A stretch of DNA of 64,000 bases, taken from NCBI RefSeq assembly GCF_005145045.1, contig NZ_CP039691.1, positions 2,616,001 through 2,680,000 of the forward strand, written 5' to 3'. Shown one piece after another: positions 29,648 to 37,567 of this stretch. Each line of letters opens with the position of its first letter. The stretch's first letter is position 1. A program made the translations under genes and the position numbers. The notes under the pieces are model-generated. The model worked only from the letters and a program-made list of their open reading frames with translations. It was not told the DNA's origin and ran no database searches. This stretch comes from Agrobacterium larrymoorei (GTDB taxonomy: Bacteria; Pseudomonadota; Alphaproteobacteria; Rhizobiales; Rhizobiaceae).

Positions 29648-31966
29648 TTACGCCGCTTCCCAGACTTGGTTTAATATCTTCGCTGCGAGAGCTGCCTTGT
29701 CCTGCGGAAGGAAGCGTCCATAGTGCTGCTGAACCATCTCCGGTGTATCCTGGATAGCATAGCTCGCCTGCTCATAAGACCCGGTAAGTTTCAAAATGTG
29801 CGTCGCCAAGACGTCCCGGACATTATGGGGGCCGTGAGGTAACAGGCCCTTAATCGCCCCACGTCCCGTGTATGGGTTATAGATGCCGTAACGTTGTATG
29901 ATAAGACGCCAGGCTTCATAGAACGTCGTTTGATTGTAGGCCGCATCAGCACTCGAAAGTTTGACTGTTTTTATGAAGAAAGTGCCAGGATCAGTAGCCT
30001 GCCCCAGTAAAACCTTCCGATGCCGTTCGATGTAAGCGTTGATGTAGTGATAAAGATCGAGCAAGTCTGGCAGGATCAGCCTGAACGGCTTCGATCCGAA
30101 GAAGGAGGAATTTGCGTTCTTAAACGCGACAGACGGGATCAAGACCTCCCACCCGTTCTCTCGGTCGTTCCAGCGAATTTCTCCGCGCCGCATTTCCTCC
30201 AGTCGCCGTTCCGAAGTCGGGAAGTGCCCTCGTGGGCAGAACATCAGTTGCCGAAGATTCTTCTGTCGGAGACCCAGGTGCAGCCCGAGGCGCAACATCA
30301 GAAATGATCGAACGGATTCTGCGGCCGCTCTTGGGTAACGATCCTTATCCGGCATTCGAAGAAGTATCTCATCCGTAATCTTCCGATACTCAGCAAGAGG
30401 GCTTGGTGCCTCCAGCACACACATGATTGGCTCGAACGGGTCCCTGTGGACTCGCATCACTCGCTGGATTTCCCTGATGCGGTTCCTTGCATGGGAATGA
30501 AAAGCATCGCAGCAGGCATGCCAATCACGTCGTGCGAAGGCAATCTCCTCTTTCGTAACCAAGCCAGTCACCGGCACCACACGCTCGATAAGTTCAGGAT
30601 GCTGCCTGATCCATCCAGTTTCTTCGCGGGTAAGCGACAGGGCAATGCTGAGCATGTCAGCCTCCCAAGCAGTGTAGAACCCCCTTCGTCTCTCGCGCCA
30701 TTGTAAATACCAATCCCATATGCCGGGGAAAACAAGTAGACCAAATGTCAAAGCATTTAACGGTACGCCCCGTCCAGCGACTTCGCCCTCGGGTGAAGCA
30801 GCGAGTGCGCCGAACATGAGACCCAAGTGCTCAAGTTTCTGGGATGCCGTTTCTTCACCCCACACACCGTTTCGTTTGAATCCGACAGCAGTCAGGGTCG
30901 CGGTTTTGAAGGACATCAGATTAGCCATTTCATGCGCTAGATGCGTCGGCGCGTCGATCACCCCGGAAAGCATATCAGGGTCTTCCAGTTCGTCCTTGGA
31001 TTCTTCGACTACCTTACGGGTTGATGTCATCGGCTTGTGAGAGCCGCCATAGGTCACGCCAGGAAATCGGATCGCATATCGTTGTCGCGTCGCGAGTGCC
31101 TGATAACGACGATAGTCCGTCGCACCGGTCAGAATAACTCGCCTTACCCATTCTAGTATTTCCGCACGCTTTTCTTCTGGCAATGAGTTGAAGTCATCCG
31201 GCAGATGCCAAGCCAAACGCCGACGCTCCGCCGGAGAAATATCGTCACCGACATCATATCCGACCCCGGCACGAGATTGGTGCGGAAGCTTTTCTTTGAA
31301 ATAATTGTGCGGCAGGCGGTATCGACGTTCGATCCGATTGAGAATTTCCAGGCTGGACACGCTGCGCGGCACTTTCGTCCCTTTCAACCAGCTCAACAAG
31401 GTGCCTGCCTCAAGGGCATCGCCTTCTCGGAATATCGCCCGATGCAGATGGTAGTAGGTCTCACCAAAACGGTCGATGTGAAACTGGAGCGCGGCTTGAA
31501 AGGAAACGGGCTCTTCATAACTCTCGAAAAGCGGTTCGGGAAACTCTTCGATGGGTTTAGGCTTCGGCCCAGGCCGCGATTTTTTATCTGGATCAACTGC
31601 TTTTCGGTCAAGCTTTCGCACTCCAGCCTTCCCCGCGCGGTTTGGTTGCTTCCGTTTCTTTTTGATGATCGCAGGTTTGGCGATTTGCGGACTGGATTGA
31701 TCGAGCCAACGGACGATAGCATCAAACCCGTACTGCGCAACGCGCCGAAGTTTTTCTGACGAACGGCCAAGTCTGCAGGTCACGGACACTTCGCTCCAGT
31801 CGACATGCTTGCCGGACATTGGAGGAGGCATTTTGTCGTCAACAAGGCCAATCATGTATTCTGATAAAGCCTGGAGTTGCTCCGAATTTGTAAGGGGTGC
31901 TAGCTTCATCTCGCAGAAGCTCGCGATCTTTCGCCGAAAGACGACAGCTGATTGATCTATGCTCAT
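29648..31966 (-). CDS. Large tyrosine-type site-specific recombinase with internal HTH
   Basis: 772 residues, about twice the usual integrase length. The C-terminal 220 residues have the catalytic layout: LGLRQKNLRQLMF (first Arg), GPHNVRDVLATHIL (His-x-x-Arg) and a final HYGRFLPQDKAAL (Tyr nucleophile). A region near residues 185-250 reads like an XRE helix-turn-helix (TLLSWLKGTKVPRSVSSLEILNRIERRY), and a basic linker lies near 105-140. It probably mobilised part of the island. Its target is unknown, since no att repeat was found. Confidence 0.8.
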   Translation of the reverse strand: MSIDQSAVVFRRKIASFCEMKLAPLTNSEQLQALSEYMIGLVDDKMPPPMSGKHVDWSEVSVTCRLGRSSEKLRRVAQYGFDAIVRWLDQSSPQIAKPAIIKKKRKQPNRAGKAGVRKLDRKAVDPDKKSRPGPKPKPIEEFPEPLFESYEEPVSFQAALQFHIDRFGETYYHLHRAIFREGDALEAGTLLSWLKGTKVPRSVSSLEILNRIERRYRLPHNYFKEKLPHQSRAGVGYDVGDDISPAERRRLAWHLPDDFNSLPEEKRAEILEWVRRVILTGATDYRRYQALATRQRYAIRFPGVTYGGSHKPMTSTRKVVEESKDELEDPDMLSGVIDAPTHLAHEMANLMSFKTATLTAVGFKRNGVWGEETASQKLEHLGLMFGALAASPEGEVAGRGVPLNALTFGLLVFPGIWDWYLQWRERRRGFYTAWEADMLSIALSLTREETGWIRQHPELIERVVPVTGLVTKEEIAFARRDWHACCDAFHSHARNRIREIQRVMRVHRDPFEPIMCVLEAPSPLAEYRKITDEILLRMPDKDRYPRAAAESVRSFLMLRLGLHLGLRQKNLRQLMFCPRGHFPTSERRLEEMRRGEIRWNDRENGWEVLIPSVAFKNANSSFFGSKPFRLILPDLLDLYHYINAYIERHRKVLLGQATDPGTFFIKTVKLSSADAAYNQTTFYEAWRLIIQRYGIYNPYTGRGAIKGLLPHGPHNVRDVLATHILKLTGSYEQASYAIQDTPEMVQQHYGRFLPQDKAALAAKILNQVWEAA

Positions 31967-32059
31967 TCAGGTTACCGTTCCAAATGATAGCCCAGCCCGG
32001 GGGCGGCTTGCTAAGGGAACGAGCTTAATCAAATCTAAACGACACGAACGCGAGTTGAC

Positions 32060-32110
32060 CCGGTGAACGCATTCACCGGAGTGCTTTGCAGACTTCGGCA
32101 TATCCGAAGT
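32060..32110. repeat. Two adjacent perfect inverted repeats upstream of recombinase and DUF2235 genes
   Basis: CCGGTGAA-CGCA-TTCACCGG (32060-32079) and ACTTCGG-CATAT-CCGAAGT (32092-32110) lie in the 235-base divergent gap. The second is followed by TTCTTTT. They could be operators, recombinase sites or, for the second, a terminator. The sequences are seen directly; the role is not known. Confidence 0.5.
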
Positions 32111-32201
32111 TCTTTTGGATAACTTCAGGTTGAGATTTCGGTTAGACAAACTTTTCTGGTAATACTTGTGACTGACTTACATTAGGAGAAGGTCACTGAC
32201 G

Positions 32202-33626
32202 ATGCCCAAGAATATCCTCATATTCTCTGACGGTACCGGACAAGCAGGTGGCCTGTTGCCTGATGAGCGACGCAGCAACGTTTACAAATTGTTTCGAGCG
32301 ACAAGATGTGGGCCAGACTCTGCGATCAACCCAGATCAACAAGTCGCATTTTACGACGCGGGCCTGGGATCGGCGTCAGATGCCGATGACATCAAAATCG
32401 GCCCTCTGCGAAGAATGTACAACGTTCTCTCTCAAGCGACTGGCCTCGGAATTACGAAGAACATTGTCGATTGCTATACATTCATTCTTCAGTCGTGGGA
32501 GCCGGGCGACAGAATATTCCTATTCGGGTTTAGCCGTGGTGCTTACACTGCTCGATGCGTAGGAGGCGTGCTAGGCTTATGTGGTGTCCCAACGACAATG
32601 GAAGATGGGAAGACGCCGTTTTACCGCGACCCAAAGACTGCCCGCGAGGTTGCTAACGAAGCAATCAAAAACGTGTATCAACACGGAGCGGGACGGCGCG
32701 ACAACCAGTTGGACGCCCAGCGCAGAGAGCTAGCAGCAAAATTTCGCAGCAAATACAAATCCGCAGATGCGGAGGCGCAAGCTAATGTCGTGCCCTATTT
32801 CATAGGCGTTTGGGACACCGTCGGCGCATTGGGTGTCAACGCGATCCAGCAAGCAATAATCATCATTGTGGCGGCGATAGTCGTGCTTGGGCTCGGAGCG
32901 TTAGTTTGGGCTTTGATGCCTTGGCCAATTAACCCTTTCACGTGGTTGTTCTCTGTGTTTGCATTCTGTGCGGTTGCTGGTGTCGCCTGGTATGTAGCAA
33001 CGCACTTGAAATGGGCAACCGGGCTCAGTGATCCTTGGTGGAAAACCATCCATCTGACCGGCTGGCGGATGAAGTTTTATGACACCTTCCTCAATCCCAG
33101 AGTCGCCTTCGCTAAACATGCCCTTTCAATAGATGAGAACCGGGCAAAGTTTGAGCGTGTACCGTGGACGCCCCAGTCTACCGATGTGGCAGGAAAGGCG
33201 GACGCATGGTTTGAGCAGGTCTGGTTCGCTGGCGTACACTCCGATATCGGCGGAAGCTATCTAGAAACGGAGTCGCGGCTTTCGGACATAGCCTTGGCCT
33301 GGATGGTGGATAGGGCCACCAATGTGCCAAATCCGATAACCGTCGATCAAACATGGCTCCACCTCTACCCATCTAGTGCAGGCATCCAGCATGACGAGAT
33401 CAAGTCCGGGTGGCTTCCATGGAAGTCATGCGTTCGGCCGATTCCGCCGAATGCACCGATCCATCCGAGCGTTTTGGCGAGGTTTAAGTTGCCGGGCGTC
33501 ATCCATTATGATGAGACAAAACCTTATCGGCCTGAGGGGCTGCGTAACCACGAGGCGGTCAAGTCGTTTTACTTAGGAGAGGCGCAAGCTAAACTAGATG
33601 CCGATGCACCCGTTGCGAAACTGTAG
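32202..33626 (+). CDS. DUF2235 alpha/beta hydrolase (Tle1-like), membrane-spanning
   Basis: 474 residues. The N-terminus KNILIFSDGTGQAGG and FLFGFSRGAYTARCVGG (GxSxG, Ser111) define DUF2235, the domain shared with Tle1 phospholipase effectors. Unusually, two hydrophobic helices (about residues 228-250 and 255-275) are inserted mid-protein. There is no VgrG/PAAR gene or other secretion context, so a membrane-associated lipase or defence effector is more likely than a type VI effector. AGGAGAAGG lies 11 bases before the ATG. Confidence 0.75.
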   Translation: MPKNILIFSDGTGQAGGLLPDERRSNVYKLFRATRCGPDSAINPDQQVAFYDAGLGSASDADDIKIGPLRRMYNVLSQATGLGITKNIVDCYTFILQSWEPGDRIFLFGFSRGAYTARCVGGVLGLCGVPTTMEDGKTPFYRDPKTAREVANEAIKNVYQHGAGRRDNQLDAQRRELAAKFRSKYKSADAEAQANVVPYFIGVWDTVGALGVNAIQQAIIIIVAAIVVLGLGALVWALMPWPINPFTWLFSVFAFCAVAGVAWYVATHLKWATGLSDPWWKTIHLTGWRMKFYDTFLNPRVAFAKHALSIDENRAKFERVPWTPQSTDVAGKADAWFEQVWFAGVHSDIGGSYLETESRLSDIALAWMVDRATNVPNPITVDQTWLHLYPSSAGIQHDEIKSGWLPWKSCVRPIPPNAPIHPSVLARFKLPGVIHYDETKPYRPEGLRNHEAVKSFYLGEAQAKLDADAPVAKL

Positions 33627-33652
33627 ACAGAGAATTATCGCAAGCTGGTCAA

Positions 33653-34327
33653 TTAGTTGTAGGCCTCGATCATTGATTTCGTTACGTCGCCAGCGAAACA
33701 GATAGGTGCATAACCGCCAGGCTTTGAGTAGGCGCTTCTGTTTCCACATTTCCGACCACGTCGATCCGTGCTGTAAGGGCAAGCGCAAGTGCCAGGATAA
33801 CCCGCTATCGACTCGGCGATTATTCGCTGGATGATAATAGAAGGCGAAATTTTCGGCGCAACTACAGCTGTCTCTTCAGCTTTGTGCTTCTTTTGCTCGA
33901 CGGTTGCCTCTTTGCTCGTCAGCAAACGGCTCGCAATCCAACCCTCCCGCTGAGTCAGGTTATCCTTCACGCGGGACCACTGGCCTTCACTATCCAGAAC
34001 AGTAACTCGTCTCCCGGCGTCGAGCCTATCTAGGATCGAACCTTTCTGGGTCGGGCTTTGCCGTAAGGCGACACTACTTCCTCCGACGAACTTTGTTTGC
34101 GGCTCAGGCTTCGTGGGTATTTCGTGGTCAGGCTGCTCGATACTCGCGGAACTTGAGGGTGTAGAAGTCGTCTTAATTTGATCCCGCAACGGATTCGCTG
34201 GCGCGGGCTGCGCACTTCTAGAAGGAGTCGAGGGCGCTACCGCGTACTGCTGCTGGGTGTGCATGCCGCCAAGTTTGGAGAGCCCAAACAAAAGTATGCC
34301 GCACAACAGCCAGTATCTTTTTTTCAT
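33653..34327 (-). CDS. Exported SH3b-domain protein with Cys-rich tail
   Basis: 224 residues: a signal/anchor (RYWLLCGILLFGLSKLGG), a disordered Ser/Pro/Thr region, an SH3b domain near residues 82-145 (VALRQSPTQKGSILDRLDAG, then WSRVKDNLTQREGWIASRLL), and a C-terminal CACPYSTDRRGRKCGNRSAY motif with four Cys. The latter motif occurs in SH3-type periplasmic proteins of rhizobia. Cell-wall or surface binding is likely. Convergent with the DUF2235 gene. Confidence 0.7.
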   Translation of the reverse strand: MKKRYWLLCGILLFGLSKLGGMHTQQQYAVAPSTPSRSAQPAPANPLRDQIKTTSTPSSSASIEQPDHEIPTKPEPQTKFVGGSSVALRQSPTQKGSILDRLDAGRRVTVLDSEGQWSRVKDNLTQREGWIASRLLTSKEATVEQKKHKAEETAVVAPKISPSIIIQRIIAESIAGYPGTCACPYSTDRRGRKCGNRSAYSKPGGYAPICFAGDVTKSMIEAYN

Positions 34328-34369
34328 AAGCGCCCCCTAAATCAACATCGCAGAGGCTCGTAATCTTGG

Positions 34370-36403
34370 TCAAGTAGTGGTCGACAATTTTTCAACTACA
34401 GCGATATCTACTGTGCACTTTGGCGGTGCTTCGAGCTTTGCCGCCATCGCTGCGACCTGATCAGCAGAAACTTTCCCCTTCACCTCCAGCTCGTCGGCAA
34501 TAGCCTCCACGAGTTTTCGGTGACTGCGGACCATCTGCTTCGCACGCTTAAATTCGGTAAGAAGTACATCGTCCACCCAGACCGCGACACTCGGGTCCCG
34601 AAGGCGAAGTGCCTCAAGGTCGCGGTCACTCTTTGCCAGGCTATGACGAAGGCGATTACCCATGCCCATACCGCTCTGCAACATCGTGGCAATACGGGTC
34701 GCTTGGGCGAGATCAGAATTCGGGCCTGCGCCAGCTCCATCACTCACAGCCCCAAGGACCACCTCCTCGGCAGCAATCCCTGCTAGCAACACTGCAATAC
34801 GATCCCTGTAGGTTCGAACCGTGCGGTATGCGACGTTGGGCACCTCGAAGTATGCGCCACCACCGGGCACAGTCTCACTGTCGTTGCGCGTATGATCGAT
34901 GATCATGGCACCGTAAAATTTCCCATGATCTAGCGCGAGGACCGCGACGGTATGGCCCGCCTCGTGAACCGCGAGCGCCCGCCGCAGTTCGCCTGTGATC
35001 GCCACCATTTCTGGTAACGATTTTGCAATGTCAGCCATAGTGACATCCCGTTTAGCTCGTCGGGCAATGCGCTTAGCGTCTCGGGCCACCTTGGCGAGAT
35101 CAGCTCCGGAAAACCCGTTGGTGGCTGCGATCAACTTTGGATGATGTTTTCTTGGCAGCGTTTGACCAATCTGTTGCTGCAGGATGGCGATCCTGTCTGT
35201 CGCTGTTGGCAGGGGAATAGCAACATGTCTGTTCAGTCGCCCGGGTCTCAAAATGGCAGGGTCGATACGATCCAGAGCATTGGTTGCGCCGATCACCACG
35301 ACGCCTTCACGCCCGTCGAGGCCGTCCAGGTGTTCGAGAAACCCGTTCACCACCTGCGTGCTGTAGTCTCTGTTATCTGCCGAGAAGGAATTACGGTCGC
35401 CGAAGCTGTCCAACTCGTCGCAGAATAGAATACATGGCGCAGTTTCCTTCGCTTTTTCGAAGTCACCTCTCATGGCTTTCAGGAGGTCACCAAGATGTCC
35501 CCTTGACTGCCATCGCGCCAGAGACGTTGCGATGATGGGCACATTGCACTGTCGGGCCAGGGCGGCGGCAAACTGCGTCTTCCCAACTCCAGGCGGTCCT
35601 GACAGAACGATCCCGGTATCGACTTCCGACCAATCAATCTTGCCGCGCTGCCAGTCGATCAAGTCTCGGGCCAGCTCAAGGCCCCAGTCCTTTGCCTGGC
35701 CATAGCCAAACGTGTCCTGTAAAGGCGGCAGGCTTTCGCTCTTGGTTTTCGACGGTTTGGCATTAAGGGCAGTAGCCTCGGCCAGACGCGCCAACGCGTT
35801 CCCGATTGGACGACCTCGCCGCAGTGCTGCCCAAACATGCGGCAGCGGATACGACATTGCCGTTTCTGCCTCAGAGGGACTGACGTCGATCTGATAAGCA
35901 ATCCGGCATCCGATCCGAAAGTCCATTGTCGAGATCGGTGGGAGGTCGGCTTCAACGTCAACTTTCAAGGAGACTTGAAAAGGAACCTCGGCACCCTGTT
36001 CCCTGAAAATAAGAAGTCGGCGCTTTCGGCTGAAGTCCCCATCCATCCTCTTGAGAATGGTCCTTGGCTTATCGGTAGCCGCGATCATCATGTAGGCGAT
36101 GTCATCCCGGTCCGCAGAGAATCGAAGCAGGAGATTTTCGGCGCATGGATCGTAATCCTCGCCAGATCGGTCTGACGGAACATTCAGCAGGACTACGCTG
36201 TCAGCGCCTCTGATAAAGTCCGGAGCCTTCCTGAGCGCACGCCTGAGTGTGCAGTACAGCGCGGCATCTTGTGGCGTCTTCAGCGAATACTTTGTTTTAG
36301 GCACAGTTATCCTCCTCGCGGCCTTGAGCCACGAACTTCGAACATCGAATGTCTTGGTGATGGGTCTAGCCGCGATAGCGGCGAACAACGGTCTCTGGTC
36401 CAA
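34370..36403 (-). CDS. FtsH-like AAA+ zinc protease without membrane anchor
   Basis: 677 residues. The AAA module lies near residues 260-440: Walker A GPPGVGKT, Walker B CILFCDELD, and the arginine-finger region DPAILRPGRLNRHV. The M41 protease follows, with HEAGH (about residue 477) and EEVVLGAVSDGAGAGPNSDLAQAT, matching the FtsH Asp-ligand region. There is no transmembrane helix in the first 200 residues, unlike housekeeping FtsH. The N-terminal domain is unfamiliar. Its start overlaps the upstream gene by 38 bases, so the pair is co-translated. Likely an island-borne regulatory or defence protease. Confidence 0.78.
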   Translation of the reverse strand: MDQRPLFAAIAARPITKTFDVRSSWLKAARRITVPKTKYSLKTPQDAALYCTLRRALRKAPDFIRGADSVVLLNVPSDRSGEDYDPCAENLLLRFSADRDDIAYMMIAATDKPRTILKRMDGDFSRKRRLLIFREQGAEVPFQVSLKVDVEADLPPISTMDFRIGCRIAYQIDVSPSEAETAMSYPLPHVWAALRRGRPIGNALARLAEATALNAKPSKTKSESLPPLQDTFGYGQAKDWGLELARDLIDWQRGKIDWSEVDTGIVLSGPPGVGKTQFAAALARQCNVPIIATSLARWQSRGHLGDLLKAMRGDFEKAKETAPCILFCDELDSFGDRNSFSADNRDYSTQVVNGFLEHLDGLDGREGVVVIGATNALDRIDPAILRPGRLNRHVAIPLPTATDRIAILQQQIGQTLPRKHHPKLIAATNGFSGADLAKVARDAKRIARRAKRDVTMADIAKSLPEMVAITGELRRALAVHEAGHTVAVLALDHGKFYGAMIIDHTRNDSETVPGGGAYFEVPNVAYRTVRTYRDRIAVLLAGIAAEEVVLGAVSDGAGAGPNSDLAQATRIATMLQSGMGMGNRLRHSLAKSDRDLEALRLRDPSVAVWVDDVLLTEFKRAKQMVRSHRKLVEAIADELEVKGKVSADQVAAMAAKLEAPPKCTVDIAVVEKLSTTT

Positions 36404-36962
36404 TCAGCGCGGTGTCGATATCGATCTCGATAAGACGCGTTACGACCATATTTGCCAAGCCACGTATTGGCTGGGTTTCCTGGAATACGGTGAGGCTCTC
36501 AGCTAGGGTCAGGGACGATTGTTCATCGAGAACGGACAGCAATCGCACCCGGTCGCCCAAACTCACTTCGCCAACAGCGCTTTGAAGCAGGTCCTTACAG
36601 TTCTTCAGCCGGATAGGATCAATATCTCCGCGCGACATTGTCCTGTAGGTGAACCCTTCCCGAGCAACCGCCTCGGCAACCCAAGGGGGCGGGCGTCGAT
36701 GGCCAACGACATCAATCACCAGGATATCAGATGGACGTTCGGCGACGAAATCCGGAGAATAGGTATCAAACCCGTGGCGCAGCTGCAGAGACCGGCAGTT
36801 CCAGCTCGAAACCTCGTCTTCGAATTCCAACAAGCACGCCACATCCCGCGCCAGTTGGTCCCTGGCGACGAAACGGCCTACGCAGCGGTTAAATTTGGGC
36901 TGGGAGAAAATTGTTTGCGACGTGCGGGACTTCTTGCCAGAAGGCAACGACTGAATACTCAT
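36366..36962 (-). CDS. Partner of the FtsH-like protease, unknown (TnsA/PD-(D/E)XK-like middle)
   Basis: 198 residues. Residues 60-95 read LQLRHGFDTYSPDFVAERPSDILVIDVVG, reminiscent of the TnsA-type core (PDF...xxxxE-x-K), but with Asp-Val-Val at the ExK place, so the catalytic Lys appears missing. The rest is helical. The gene overlaps the start of the protease gene. It may be a degenerate nuclease-fold DNA binder or an adaptor; this is a guess from layout. Confidence 0.5.
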   Translation of the reverse strand: MSIQSLPSGKKSRTSQTIFSQPKFNRCVGRFVARDQLARDVACLLEFEDEVSSWNCRSLQLRHGFDTYSPDFVAERPSDILVIDVVGHRRPPPWVAEAVAREGFTYRTMSRGDIDPIRLKNCKDLLQSAVGEVSLGDRVRLLSVLDEQSSLTLAESLTVFQETQPIRGLANMVVTRLIEIDIDTALIGPETVVRRYRG

Positions 36963-37122
36963 CTACACAACTCGAATATACACGCAATTGACGACAGCCT
37001 CTCGCGAGGCGGTGGATCAGCGGGATATTCGTATGATGTGTAGGGTTCCGTTCTTCATGAATGGAACAAATAGAGAACAATATCGAGCGTGTCAACGGCA
37101 TTTTTGAGGGAGGCGACAATGG

Positions 37123-37347
37123 CTATTTCTCCACGCAGTTCGCCAGAGCCTTCTTCAATTCGGCCATGGTTAGACTTTTCACATGCTCTGGGCTGTAGAG
37201 GAGCACGCCTCGATCCACCTTCAACGCGGTCTTGATGTCTACACTCGGCTGCAGCTTCAGCCGTCCCAGCATCGAACCAGTCTTTGGGTCCGAAACGCAT
37301 ATATTAATGATTGCGCCCTGTATCGCTTGAAGAACTGGATCGAACAT
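37123..37347 (-). CDS. Small protein divergent from qatA, unknown
   Basis: 74 residues, mixed beta then helix (ELKKALANCVEK). No recognised motif. It shares the 220-base upstream region with qatA, in which two palindromes lie (37396-37422), so a regulator is conceivable, but no HTH is seen. Confidence 0.4.
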   Translation of the reverse strand: MFDPVLQAIQGAIINICVSDPKTGSMLGRLKLQPSVDIKTALKVDRGVLLYSPEHVKSLTMAELKKALANCVEK

Positions 37348-37395
37348 TTACTTTGTGTATCCATGCTACCTGCATTTGTGTCGATGCCACTGGGA

Positions 37396-37422
37396 TTGAC
37401 TATAGTCAAATGTCGACGACAT
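37396..37422. promoter_or_regulatory. Two abutting perfect palindromes upstream of the qat operon
   Basis: TTGACTATAGTCAA (37396-37409) is a perfect 14-base palindrome. ATGTCG-A-CGACAT (37410-37422) follows without a gap. They lie about 145 bases before the qatA start and 50 bases before the divergent 74-residue gene. TTGAC could also be a -35 element. A regulator binding site is inferred; no cognate repressor is evident nearby. Confidence 0.55.
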
Positions 37423-37567
37423 CCCGAGGCGATTACAACGAGTACCCCGCTCGAACAATCGTCTGATTCTGTGGATGAACGTAGATTAAAACACAAATAC
37501 GCTCTGACTGCGCTTGCATCGGTTGCAATCAACAGCGACGCTCACCCTCTCATTGAGGATGGCTGGG

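Noticed and set aside
32202..33626. Type VI secretion effector
   Set aside because: DUF2235 alone is not enough; no VgrG, PAAR, adaptor or immunity gene is adjacent.
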